Assembly (NCBI GenBank): GCA_016703265.1
Contig: JADJCK010000009.1
Coordinates: 310,001 to 374,000, forward strand
Reading direction: 5' to 3'
Source: a bacterium
Lineage (GTDB): Bacteria > Krumholzibacteriota > Krumholzibacteriia > LZORAL124-64-63
DNA: 64,000 nt
Shown here: piece by piece, positions 45,464 to 53,434 of the stretch
Position numbering within the stretch: position 1 is the stretch's first letter
Layout: every line of letters starts with the position of its first letter
Translations under genes and position numbers: made by a program
Notes under the pieces: generated by a model
Database searches by the model: none
What the model was told of the DNA's origin: nothing
What the model saw: the letters and a program-made list of their open reading frames with translations, nothing else

Positions 45464-46666
45464 TCACGTCCTGTAGTTGGCGTTGATGGCGACGTATTCC
45501 TTCGACAGGTCGCAGGTCCAGAAGAACGCCGACCCGTCGCCCTGGTTCAGCCTGATCGAGATGACGATCTCGCGGCGCGAGAGCACTTCCTTCGCCGCCT
45601 CCTCCGAGAAATCGAGGCGGTAGTCCCGCCGCAGGATGGGCACGTCGCCGAAGTCGATCTCCACCTGCGCGGCGTCGAACGCCACGCCCGAACGTCCCAG
45701 CGCCGCCAGGATGCGCCCCCAGTTGGCGTCCTCGCCGTTGAGCGCGGTCTTCACCAGGTTCGAGTTGGCCACGGTGCGCGCCGCCTGCGCCGCCGCCGCC
45801 TCGTCCGCCGCGCCCGTCACGCGGATCTCCACGAACTTCGTGGCCCCCTCGCCGTCCATGACGATCATCTTCGCCAGCGTCACCAGCACGTGCTCGAGCG
45901 CCAGGTAGAACGCCTCGTACCCCGGCCCCTCGGTGGCGGTGATCACGGGGTTTCCCGCCATGCCGTTGGCCATCACGGCCACCATGTCGTTCGTGCTCGT
46001 GTCGCCGTCCACCGAGATGCGGTGGAACGAGCGGTCGACGGCCTGCCGTGTCGCAGCCTGGAGCACGGCCGGCGTCACCGCCGCGTCGGTGGTCACGAAC
46101 GCCAGCATGGTCGCCATGTTGGGGGCGATCATGCCCGAGCCCTTCGCCATGCCGCCCACGGTCACCCGCACGCCGTCCACGACGCAGCGCACGGCCGACT
46201 CCTTGGCGAAGGTGTCGGTGGTGCGGATCGCCTCGGCCGCCGCGGTGCCGTCGTCGCCCAGCAGCTCGGCCGCCTGACGGATCCCGCGCTGGATGTTCTC
46301 CATGGGCAGGTACTGGCCGATCACGCCGGTCGAGGCGACGAGCACCTCGCCCTCGTCGATGCGGAGCGCGGCCGCCGTGCCCTCCACCATCGCCCACGCA
46401 TCCTCGAGGCCGCGCTCGCCGGTGCAGGCGTTCGCATTGCCGCTGTTGACGACGATCGCGCGGACCATCCCGCCGGCGGCCATCTGCTCGCGACCGACCA
46501 CCACCGGCGCTGCCACCACGCTGTTGGTCGTGAACATGGCGGCGGTCACCGCGGGCGTCGCGCTGACGACCAGCGCCACGTCCTTGCGCAGCTTCTTGAT
46601 GCCGCAGTTCACGCCGGCGGCCTGGAAACCAATGGGGGCGGTGACGCCTTCGTGGGCGACTTCCAT
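45464..46666 (-). CDS. argJ: Bifunctional glutamate N-acetyltransferase / acetyltransferase
   Basis: A 400-residue ArgJ that both makes N-acetylglutamate and recycles acetyl from N-acetylornithine. The autocleavage site is in APNMATMLAFVTTDA (cleavage before the Thr of ATML). Conserved blocks are GFQAAGVNCGIKK, VVNSGNANACTG, DGDTSTNDMV and GEDANWGRILAALG. The presence of argJ implies the cyclic acetyl pathway. The ATG at 46666 is chosen because the open frame continues upstream without any ArgJ-like sequence. It starts 14 nt after the argC stop. Part of the argCJBR operon. Confidence 0.96.
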   Translation of the reverse strand: MEVAHEGVTAPIGFQAAGVNCGIKKLRKDVALVVSATPAVTAAMFTTNSVVAAPVVVGREQMAAGGMVRAIVVNSGNANACTGERGLEDAWAMVEGTAAALRIDEGEVLVASTGVIGQYLPMENIQRGIRQAAELLGDDGTAAAEAIRTTDTFAKESAVRCVVDGVRVTVGGMAKGSGMIAPNMATMLAFVTTDAAVTPAVLQAATRQAVDRSFHRISVDGDTSTNDMVAVMANGMAGNPVITATEGPGYEAFYLALEHVLVTLAKMIVMDGEGATKFVEIRVTGAADEAAAAQAARTVANSNLVKTALNGEDANWGRILAALGRSGVAFDAAQVEIDFGDVPILRRDYRLDFSEEAAKEVLSRREIVISIRLNQGDGSAFFWTCDLSKEYVAINANYRT

Positions 46667-46680
46667 GGCAATCCTCGGTT

Positions 46681-47715
46681 CTACTGCAGGAGTGCGCGTT
46701 CGGGGCGTCCGAACGCGATGTTCAGGTTCTGCACGGCCTGGCCGGCGGCGCCCTTGACCAGGTTGTCGATCACCGACGTCACGACCAGCTTGCCGGTGTG
46801 GGGCTCCACGAACACCGCCAGATCGCAGTAGTTCGTGTGCTGCACGTCCTTCAACTCGGGAATGCGCACGCCGAAGCGGACGAACGGTTCCTTCAGGTAG
46901 TGCTCCGCATAGATGGAGCGCACGAGGGCCTCGGCCACCGGCTCCTTCAGGTCGGCGTGCACCGTGGTGTAGATGCCGCGCGAGACCGGCAGCAGGTGCG
47001 GCACGAACGACACCGTCACCGGCGCCCCCGCCACCCCGCCCAGCACCCCGGCAATCTCGGGCACGTGCTGGTGGTCGCCGATGCGGTACGCCCGCACGTT
47101 CCCGTCCATCTCGGCAAAGCTCAGCTCGGGTGCGCTGCTGCGCCCGGCGCCCGACACGCCCGACAACGAGTTGATGACGATGCCTTCGGGGCTCACGAGC
47201 CCGGCCTTCAGCGCCGGCAGCAGGGCCAGGATGGCGCCGGTCGGGTAGCAGCCCGGGTTCGCGATCAGCTTTGCGCCGCGCAGCCGTTCCCGGTTCAGTT
47301 CCGGCAGCCCGTACACCGCCTCGCCCAACAGGCGCGGCGCCGCGTGCGGCTTGCGGTAGTACTTCTCGTAGAGTTCGGCGGTCGGCAGGCGCAGGTCGCC
47401 GCCCAGGTCGATCACGCAGCCGACCCGGCCCAGCAGCGAGGGCGCGATCCGCATCGCCTCGCCCGAAGGCAGGGCGATGAACACGCAGTCGAGCCCCGCC
47501 AGCGCCTCGGCGTCGAAGGCGGTCAGCACCAGCGGCAGCCGCCCGGCCAGGAACGGGTGCACCTCGCCCACCGGCCGCCCGGCCTGGGCGTGGGCGGTGG
47601 CCACCTCGACGGTGATGTCGGCGGCGCCCGCCAGCAGGCGCAGCAATTCGCCCCCGGAGTAACCGGAGGCGCCCACGACGGCGACGCGGAGCGGCTGTTT
47701 CGTTGGGTTGTTCAT
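46681..47715 (-). CDS. argC: N-acetyl-gamma-glutamyl-phosphate reductase
   Basis: A 344-residue NADPH-dependent reductase, third step of arginine synthesis. The Rossmann motif VAVVGASGYSGGELLRLL is at the N-terminus, the catalytic Cys is in ANPGCYPTGAIL, and the His region is VPHLLPVSRGIYTTV. First gene of the argCJBR operon. The ATG at 47715 lacks a Shine-Dalgarno; the promoter I propose would start transcription about 6 nt upstream, which suggests a nearly leaderless message. An in-frame ATG at 47736 is explained by the operator sequence itself. Cytosolic. Strong assignment. Confidence 0.95.
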   Translation of the reverse strand: MNNPTKQPLRVAVVGASGYSGGELLRLLAGAADITVEVATAHAQAGRPVGEVHPFLAGRLPLVLTAFDAEALAGLDCVFIALPSGEAMRIAPSLLGRVGCVIDLGGDLRLPTAELYEKYYRKPHAAPRLLGEAVYGLPELNRERLRGAKLIANPGCYPTGAILALLPALKAGLVSPEGIVINSLSGVSGAGRSSAPELSFAEMDGNVRAYRIGDHQHVPEIAGVLGGVAGAPVTVSFVPHLLPVSRGIYTTVHADLKEPVAEALVRSIYAEHYLKEPFVRFGVRIPELKDVQHTNYCDLAVFVEPHTGKLVVTSVIDNLVKGAAGQAVQNLNIAFGRPERALLQ

Positions 47716-47720
47716 GGTTC

Positions 47721-47756
47721 TTGCATAAATATGCATTGGTGTGCATAATTATGCAA
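47721..47756. promoter_or_regulatory. Double ARG box with mirror-image divergent promoters
   Basis: Two ARG boxes, TGCATAAATATGCA (47722-47735) and the perfect palindrome TGCATAATTATGCA (47742-47755), lie 20 bp centre to centre, two helical turns, as ArgR hexamers prefer. Overlaid promoters are TTGCAT-N17-CATAAT on the plus strand (47721-47726 and 47744-47749) for argD and TTGCAT-N17-CATATT on the minus strand (47756-47751 and 47733-47728) for argC. Each ARG box covers the -35 of one promoter and the -10 of the other, so ArgR binding would block both at once. Confidence 0.8.
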
Positions 47757-47779
47757 GACCTTTTTCCAGGCAGGAGCCC

Positions 47780-48958
47780 ATGAACCTGAACGACCGTGAA
47801 CAGGCCGCCTTTTTCCCGACCTACAAGCGGCTGCCGCTCCAGGCTGTGCGCGGCGAAGGCCTTTACCTGTACACCGCCGATGGCGCCCGCTGGCTCGACC
47901 TGTTCGCCGGCATCGCCGTCAACGCCCTGGGCCACGCCCACCCGCGCGTGGTGGGCGCCATCACGGCGCAGGCACAGCGCTACATCCACCTGTCGAACTA
48001 CTTCGCGCAGGAGCCGCAGGTGCGCCTGGCCGAGCTGCTGCTCCGGCACAGCGGCATGGCACGCGTGTTCTTCGCCAACAGCGGCACCGAGGCGATGGAG
48101 GGCGCCCTGAAGATCGCGCGCCGCCGGGGCGCCGGGCGCGGACAGTCGGGCCTGGTCGGCTTCAGCAACGCCTTCCACGGCCGCACGCTGGGCGCGCTGT
48201 CGATCATGGATCGCGCCAACTACCGCGACGGCTTCGGCCCCTTCCTCGAGGGCTGCGCGTCGCTGCCGTTCAACGATGTCGCCGCGCTGCGGGCCGGCGC
48301 GGGCCCCGGCACCGCTGCCGTGGTGCTCGAATGCGTGCAGGGCGAGGGCGGCGTCCGTCCCGTCACGCCCGCCTTCGTCGCCGCGTTGAAGGAGCTGCGC
48401 GACGAGCACGGCTTCCTCATCATCGCCGACGAGATCCAGAGCGGCGCCTTCCGCACCGGCCGCTTCCTGGCCGCCGACCACTTCGACCTGCAGCCCGACC
48501 TCGTCACGCTGGCCAAGCCGATCGGCGGCGGCCTGCCGCTGGGCGCCATCCTCGGCGCCGCTTCGGTGACCGACGTCCTGCAGCCGGGCCAGCACGGCAC
48601 CACCTTCGGCGGCAACCCGGTGGCCTGCGCGGCGGGCATCGCCGTGCTGGAGGAGATCGAAGAGAGCGGACTCGCCGCACACACGGTGGCTGTGGGCGAC
48701 TTCTTCCTGGCGCGGTTGCGGCAACTGGCCGCCGCGTTCCCCGCTCACGTAAAGGAAGCGCGCGGCCTGGGCCTGATGCTCGCGCTGGAGCTGCACGGCG
48801 AGGCCGAACCCGTCGTGGTCGCGATGCGCGAGCGCGGCATCCTCGTCAACGCCACCGACAAGACGGTGCTGCGATTCGTACCGCCGCTGGTGATCACGGA
48901 GGATGAGGTGGAGATCGCGGTGGGGGCGTTGCGTGAGGTGCTGGAGGGAATGGGATAA
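47780..48958 (+). CDS. argD: Acetylornithine aminotransferase
   Basis: A 392-residue class III PLP aminotransferase, fourth step of arginine synthesis. Motifs are WLDLFAGIAVNALGHAHP, YFAQEPQVRLAELL, NSGTEAMEGALKIAR, VVLECVQGEGGVRPV, ADEIQSGAFRTG and the PLP lysine in LAKPIGGGLPLGAI. AGGAG lies 3-4 nt before the ATG at 47780; the GTG at 47741 lies inside the operator and is rejected. Transcribed divergently from argCJBR under the shared ARG boxes, giving a self-regulated arginine set. argA is not needed because of argJ; argF, argG and argH are not in the window. Confidence 0.95.
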   Translation: MNLNDREQAAFFPTYKRLPLQAVRGEGLYLYTADGARWLDLFAGIAVNALGHAHPRVVGAITAQAQRYIHLSNYFAQEPQVRLAELLLRHSGMARVFFANSGTEAMEGALKIARRRGAGRGQSGLVGFSNAFHGRTLGALSIMDRANYRDGFGPFLEGCASLPFNDVAALRAGAGPGTAAVVLECVQGEGGVRPVTPAFVAALKELRDEHGFLIIADEIQSGAFRTGRFLAADHFDLQPDLVTLAKPIGGGLPLGAILGAASVTDVLQPGQHGTTFGGNPVACAAGIAVLEEIEESGLAAHTVAVGDFFLARLRQLAAAFPAHVKEARGLGLMLALELHGEAEPVVVAMRERGILVNATDKTVLRFVPPLVITEDEVEIAVGALREVLEGMG

Positions 48959-48979
48959 GGTGAGCGCAGGCGTCGGGAG

Positions 48980-48993
48980 TTGCGCCGGCGCAA
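48980..48993. repeat. Palindromic element, copy 1
   Basis: TTGCGCCGGCGCAA, a perfect 14-bp palindrome (flanks CGGGAG and GTGGG), 21 nt after the argD stop and directly next to a relic of a FlgD-like domain. One of four copies in the window, all in the exported-protein region. Confidence 0.9.
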
Positions 48994-48994
48994 G

Positions 48995-49068
48995 TGGGAA
49001 CGGGAGCGGAACCCGGCGGCCTTTGCGATCGCGGCCGTCCCACACGGCCTGCCGGCATCAGAATCGAA
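48995..49068 (-). pseudogene. Relic of a FlgD-like C-terminal domain
   Basis: On the minus strand, codons spell QAVWDGRDRKGRRVP (49051 downward), which is the core AGRHxAVWDGRDxxGRxVPSG motif of the four intact FlgD-tail proteins here. A stop codon precedes it and a neighbouring frame reads DAGR, as if about 5 nt were lost between AGRH and AVW. No matching upstream part is visible. I read it as the broken 3' end of a lost exported-protein gene. Confidence 0.5.
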
Positions 49069-49247
49069 CACCGCGCGCGCTGCGGCGATAGTCAGCTGAA
49101 ATCAAGTATTCACTGCTCCTTTCCTGTGGCCCCGCCTCCCGGTCCTGCTTTTATTCACCCTTCGTTTCGGGGCCATGCCCGGTACGGCGAGCGCCGGCTT
49201 CCATGCGTCCGCATATTCGCGACAAGACCACCAGCGGAGGTTCCGTC

Positions 49248-50078
49248 ATGCTCGTACCGTTCGCCCGGCACCTTGGCCGGCTGTGCCTGCTTGTCGCCGC
49301 AATGGCCACCATCGCCGTGGCGCAGGGCGCGCCGGATGATGCTGGTGGACCCGGTGGCCCGGGCGGCCCGGGCGGCCCGCCCTCGCCTTCGTGGGGCCTC
49401 GGCGTCGTCGGCCTGGCGCAGCAGCAGGCATACGTCGGCATCGACCCGTTCTATATCGCGCTGCCGGCCGTCTATTTCGAGAACAGCTGGGTGCAGGTCA
49501 TGGTGCCGCGCGTCAACCTCAACGCGCCCGCCTTCAAGCTGGGTCACGAACAGGAATTGTCCATCGGTGCCGGCGTCCAGCTGTTCGGATTCAACGGCTA
49601 CCAACCCGACGACGCGCCGATCCTGGACGGCATGGCCGAGCGCAACAGCGGTCTCTTCGCGGGGCCCGTTGCCAGGTGGAACAACCCGATCGTCAATGTC
49701 TCGGCCGAGTGGATGCTTGATGCGAGCAGCAACAGCACGGGGCAACGTATCAGCCTCGGTCTCGAGCGGACCTGGTTCGTGGGCCGCAAGGTCATGCTCG
49801 CGCCGAGTGTCACCACGACCTGGCTTGATGCCGACTACGCGGACTACTACTACGGCGTGCGCACCTCCGAAGCGCGCGCAGACCGGCCTGCCTACATCGC
49901 CGGGCGCACGACCACAACCGACATCTCCCTGCGCACAACCTACCTGCTCGACCGGAAGCAGGCGTTGATCCTGCTGTTGCAGTGCGCCGTTCTCGGAAAC
50001 GGCATCCAGGACAGCCCACTTGTCGACAGATCCATCGAGCCGATGATCCTCACCGGCTATCTCTATCGCTTACGGTGA
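49248..50078 (+). CDS. MipA/OmpV family outer-membrane protein
   Basis: A 276-residue outer-membrane beta-barrel. The signal peptide (about 1-25, LVAAMATIAVAQ) is followed by a Gly-Pro repeat linker (GGPGGPGGPGGP) and then antiparallel strands with the family signature YADYYYGVRTSEARADRPAY and the aromatic C-terminal strand ending ILTGYLYRLR. The final residue is Arg, not the classical Phe. GGAGG lies before the ATG at 49248; 49203 would add an unlikely charged leader. MipA/OmpV proteins are linked to murein enzymes or to adhesion, with no settled role. It shows that the organism has an outer membrane. Confidence 0.82.
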   Translation: MLVPFARHLGRLCLLVAAMATIAVAQGAPDDAGGPGGPGGPGGPPSPSWGLGVVGLAQQQAYVGIDPFYIALPAVYFENSWVQVMVPRVNLNAPAFKLGHEQELSIGAGVQLFGFNGYQPDDAPILDGMAERNSGLFAGPVARWNNPIVNVSAEWMLDASSNSTGQRISLGLERTWFVGRKVMLAPSVTTTWLDADYADYYYGVRTSEARADRPAYIAGRTTTTDISLRTTYLLDRKQALILLLQCAVLGNGIQDSPLVDRSIEPMILTGYLYRLR

Positions 50079-50231
50079 GGATGCCGGACGCTTGAGCGGC
50101 GTGCACGACAAGTCCACGATTCCGACAATATCCCATCAATTGACGCCGTCCCCGGACACTCCCACCATCAAGCCCCGCCCCGCCCCGCCGATAATCAAAT
50201 CAGCATTTCTCCTCTTTCCGGGAGTCGCCCC

Positions 50232-51170
50232 ATGCGCCTGCTCACGCGTTCGGATTTCGACGGCCTGGCCTGCGCCGTGCTGCTGGTCGAGGCCGGCATC
50301 GTCGATGCGTTCGAGTTCGTCCACCCGAAGGACCTGCAGGACGGGCTGGTCGAGGTGACCGACAACGATGTGCTGGCCAACGTGCCCTACGTGCCGGGTT
50401 GCGGCCTCTGGTTCGACCATCACTCCAGCGAGCACGAGCGCCTGCGGCTGCTGAACGAACACGGCTTCACCGGCGACAGCCGCATCGTGCCGAGTTGCGC
50501 GCGCGTCATCTACGACTACTACGGCGGCGTGGCCTCGTTCGCCAAGTTCGACGAGAACGGGTTCATGGCGGCGGTCGACCGCTGCGACAGCGGCCAGTTG
50601 ACGCCGCGCGAGATCCTCCATCCCACGGGCTGGTACCTGCTCTCGTTCATCATGGATCCGCGCACGGGCCTCGGCTACCACCGCGACTACCGCATCTCGA
50701 ACTACACGCTGATGAAGGACCTCATCGAGTACTGCCGTTTCATGTCGCCCGAGCACATCCTGCGGCTGCCCGACATCCAGGAGCGCGTCACGCGTTACCA
50801 CGCCCAGGAAGAGGAATTCGCGGCGATGATCCGCGACAACGCACATCTCGAGGGCAGTGTGCTGGTCATCGACCTCATGGATGTCGACGACATCAAGGCC
50901 GGCAACCGCTTCCGCGAGTACGCCATGTTCCCCGCGGCCAACATTTCCCTGCGCATCTTCTGGGGCAAGCTGCGCGAGAAGGTGGTCTTCACCTGCGGCC
51001 ACAGCATCCTCAACCGCACCTCCACCGTGAACGTGGGCCAGCTGATGCTGCAGTACGGCGGCGGCGGCCACACGCGCGTGGGCTCGTGCCAGGTGGAAGT
51101 GGCGGACTGGCAGCGGGTGCGCAATGAACTGGTCGCGGCGATGGCAGAGGAGCCGGCGCAGCTCGGCTGA
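50232..51170 (+). CDS. DHH/DHHA1 family phosphoesterase
   Basis: A 312-residue protein of the DHH superfamily (RecJ, exopolyphosphatase, nanoRNase). Metal-binding motifs are RSDFDGLACAV near the N-terminus and LWFDHHSSEHER (the DHH motif). The C-terminal DHHA1 part has LMLQYGGGGHTRVGSCQV, the GGGH motif that binds the substrate phosphate. No signal peptide. Likely substrates include short RNA, cyclic dinucleotide products or polyphosphate; family members with this layout are often annotated exopolyphosphatase-like without proof. Monocistronic. Convergent, 11 nt, with the next gene. Confidence 0.82.
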   Translation: MRLLTRSDFDGLACAVLLVEAGIVDAFEFVHPKDLQDGLVEVTDNDVLANVPYVPGCGLWFDHHSSEHERLRLLNEHGFTGDSRIVPSCARVIYDYYGGVASFAKFDENGFMAAVDRCDSGQLTPREILHPTGWYLLSFIMDPRTGLGYHRDYRISNYTLMKDLIEYCRFMSPEHILRLPDIQERVTRYHAQEEEFAAMIRDNAHLEGSVLVIDLMDVDDIKAGNRFREYAMFPAANISLRIFWGKLREKVVFTCGHSILNRTSTVNVGQLMLQYGGGGHTRVGSCQVEVADWQRVRNELVAAMAEEPAQLG

Positions 51171-51181
51171 GTGCGGCAGGG

Positions 51182-52267
51182 TCAGCGGTCCCGGGCAACC
51201 GGCACCACGTACAGGGTGCCGCCCGCTTCCCAGGCAAATGACGCCCCATCGGGCGCGAACACGCCGGCATAGTCCTGCGCATAGCGACCAGGCTTCGTGT
51301 CGCGGGTGGTCGCCACGACCCAGGCATCCATCGCGATCGTATCGAGGATCCAGGCCGAGATCTCGCGCCCGGGATAGTCCTGGCCGGAGACGGGAACGGG
51401 CCGGCTCGTGAACACCGCCGCATATCGGCCGTCCGGCGACCAGGCCGTGGTGAGCCCGGCCAGTCCGCCCACCACCTGTACCAGGATCACATCGCTGCCG
51501 GTGGTGACGTTGCGGATGGAGACGACGGTCGTGTCGGGCCCATCGGCATGGACCACGAGCACGCCGCCATCGTCCCAGCGCAGCGGCTCGAGCGGCAGAT
51601 TCCAGGCGGGAAGCCCCAGCGGCAGTGCTTCAACGCCAAGATTCGCGATGGTGAGCACGCGATGGTTGGGCGTCGACGGCGAACTGTCGCGCATCAGTAG
51701 TTTCGTTCCGTCCGGCGAGAAGGCGAGCGGCACCGCGACGGGCAGCGCGGCCACGACGACATCGTCGGCCAGGCGATGCACGGTGAGCGAGTCCGCCCCG
51801 AAGTACCACGGCGACGTCATCACGGCCAGCAGCGAGTCGCGCGGTGAGACGACGAAACGCACGCCGTCGGTCCAGGTGTGGCGACTGCCGTCAACGAGGG
51901 AGCGCCGCACCACCTGGTGCCCGGCCGGATCGGGAGGCCCGAAGGTCATCCCGAAATACACATCGGCGCCACTCGCGGACAATCCCAGGCGACGTGCGTA
52001 CTCGTCGACCACCCGGTACGAGCCGGTTGCCGCGTCGATGGCCTGAAGCGCGTCGACATCGGTCGGCGGCACCGCCTGCACGCGGCCGGTTGCCAGGATC
52101 TCGTTCGTGGCCGCACTCCAGGCCAGAGATCCACCCGGTACCAGCCAGCCGGAAGGTCCCACCTGGCGTCCTTCGGGGGGGCCGGGGTCGGGAACCACGG
52201 GCGGTTTCGAGGATTCGGAGCAGCCGGCGAGGGCGACGATGAGAACCATCGTCAGTGCAGGCGCCAT
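51182..52267 (-). CDS. Lipoprotein with TolB/WD40-like propeller
   Basis: A 361-residue lipoprotein (signal MAPALTMVLIVALAGC, Cys 16). After a Pro-rich spacer the mature protein has TolB/PD40-like blades: LAWSAATNEILATGR, PLAFSPDGTKLLMRD, LTTAWSPDGRYAAVF and GVFAPDGASFAWE. Such proteins often bind partners in the periplasm. AGGA lies before the ATG at 52267; the 52399 opening is not supported. A possible -10 TATATT sits at 52354-52349 on the minus strand, with no good -35. Convergent with the DHH gene. Function unknown. Confidence 0.7.
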   Translation of the reverse strand: MAPALTMVLIVALAGCSESSKPPVVPDPGPPEGRQVGPSGWLVPGGSLAWSAATNEILATGRVQAVPPTDVDALQAIDAATGSYRVVDEYARRLGLSASGADVYFGMTFGPPDPAGHQVVRRSLVDGSRHTWTDGVRFVVSPRDSLLAVMTSPWYFGADSLTVHRLADDVVVAALPVAVPLAFSPDGTKLLMRDSSPSTPNHRVLTIANLGVEALPLGLPAWNLPLEPLRWDDGGVLVVHADGPDTTVVSIRNVTTGSDVILVQVVGGLAGLTTAWSPDGRYAAVFTSRPVPVSGQDYPGREISAWILDTIAMDAWVVATTRDTKPGRYAQDYAGVFAPDGASFAWEAGGTLYVVPVARDR

Positions 52268-52384
52268 GATCCTGCTGTGTTGATGAACGGGGGATGGGCG
52301 GTTCACGTCATATCCCTTGATCAGAGCGGGGCCCTTCTCGCGGATATGAATATAGCACATTGAGTGCATGGCGCAGTCCCGGCT

Positions 52385-52400
52385 CTTGCGCCGGCGCAAG
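52385..52400. repeat. Palindromic element, copy 2
   Basis: CTTGCGCCGGCGCAAG, 16-bp perfect palindrome, 9 nt beyond the stop of the minus-strand exported-protein gene at 52410. Same core as the other three copies. Confidence 0.9.
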
Positions 52401-52409
52401 TCGAAGGTC

Positions 52410-53114
52410 TCAATCCCTGAACAATGCCTTCACCGCGCCCCACGACATCGACGACACGGCCACCGGAGGCCCGAAGTAGCCCGCCAGCCGGTACGTGCCG
52501 TCCACCTGGTCCTGGACGATGCCCACGTCCCGCGACACCCAGTGCTCGACGAGGTCGTTCTTGAGGTCGCTCTTGCCGGCAGCCACCTGCCCGCACAGGT
52601 CGTAGGTGCCGCCGAACATCGCCTTGGGCGGCCCGTCGGCGAAATTCCGCAGGCCGAAGCACACGAAGTCGCCTGCGGGCACGGTAATGGACTCTTCCGC
52701 CAGCACCTCGGTGCCGAAGTCCCAGAGACCGTACCAGGCGCCCGACGGCAGGATGTAGAAGTTCGACTGCTGCGACCAGGTCTGGCCAACCGTAAGCTCA
52801 CCCTCGACCCACAGCAGCGGCGGCTCGTACCAGGCGCCCATGATGCCGCGCGTGAACCCGTGCAGCAGGGCGCCGCCGCCCGGCGCCAGACTCCAGTAGT
52901 TCACCAGCCCCTGGTTCGAGGGACTGATCACGTACTCGATGGGTTGCACCGTGTGCCCGTGAAAGTCGACCGGCAGGCCCACGACGCGCATCTCCAGCAT
53001 CCCGTTGTCCAGCCGGTAGTTCCAGAAGTTGCCGGTGGCCAGCGGCAGGTAGTGCTGCGCCGCGCAGGTCGTCGCGATCAGCAGGAAGGTCAGGATCATC
53101 GTCAGCTTCTTCAT
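52410..53114 (-). CDS. Exported protein with C-terminal WGxVKALFR tag
   Basis: A 234-residue secreted protein. A 19-residue signal peptide (MKKLTMILTFLLIATTCAAQ) is followed by HYLPLATGNFWNYRL, a start seen in uncharacterised FCB proteins, then a beta-rich body with PGGGALLHGF and PAGDFVCFGLRN. It ends SSMSWGAVKALFRD, almost identical to the end of the unrelated exported protein at 6141. No catalytic motif is recognised. GGAGG 5 nt before the ATG at 53114. A palindromic element lies just past its stop. Possibly a surface protein whose tail directs sorting. Confidence 0.7.
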   Translation of the reverse strand: MKKLTMILTFLLIATTCAAQHYLPLATGNFWNYRLDNGMLEMRVVGLPVDFHGHTVQPIEYVISPSNQGLVNYWSLAPGGGALLHGFTRGIMGAWYEPPLLWVEGELTVGQTWSQQSNFYILPSGAWYGLWDFGTEVLAEESITVPAGDFVCFGLRNFADGPPKAMFGGTYDLCGQVAAGKSDLKNDLVEHWVSRDVGIVQDQVDGTYRLAGYFGPPVAVSSMSWGAVKALFRD

Positions 53115-53434
53115 GATCGCCTCCGTATCGACGCCGCAGGCGCCCGCATCACCGTTTCCGGTTGCTCCCCATTGTAGCACGGCCGGCAGGCAAACAGCGG
53201 CGTCATTGGGAAAGGCGCGGATGCCGCCGACGACCGGCAGCTGAATGCCGTGAATACCGGCGGGAGTGCTTCGCGTGGCCTATACATCACTTCCATGAAA
53301 TTGGTGGCCATATTCAACAGCCGGGCCCTACTCTGACGGCCACACTCACCGAATAACAACGGCCCCATCCGGGTATCGGCCCTGCAACCGTTGACAAGCC
53401 CGCTGGACAGTCCCAAAGCAAGGGGGAGCGGATC
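53115..53434. other. Divergent intergenic region, 320 nt
   Basis: The region lies between the divergent WGxVKALFR-tag gene and the six-bladed propeller gene. It carries a moderately AT-rich stretch at 53275-53350 (CTATACATCACTTCC) that probably holds the promoter for the rightward gene. No convincing -35/-10 pair, operator, RNA gene or small frame can be pointed out. Confidence 0.3.

Noticed and set aside
47715..47780. Alternative starts MHIYAR (argC) and MHNYAR (argD)
   Set aside because: Both peptides are just the palindromic ARG boxes translated from the two strands; they lie within promoter DNA.
45464..49045. Extension of argJ to a 1193-codon protein
   Set aside because: Everything upstream of 46666 is argC and argD read in wrong frames or strands; the ArgJ family starts at 46666.
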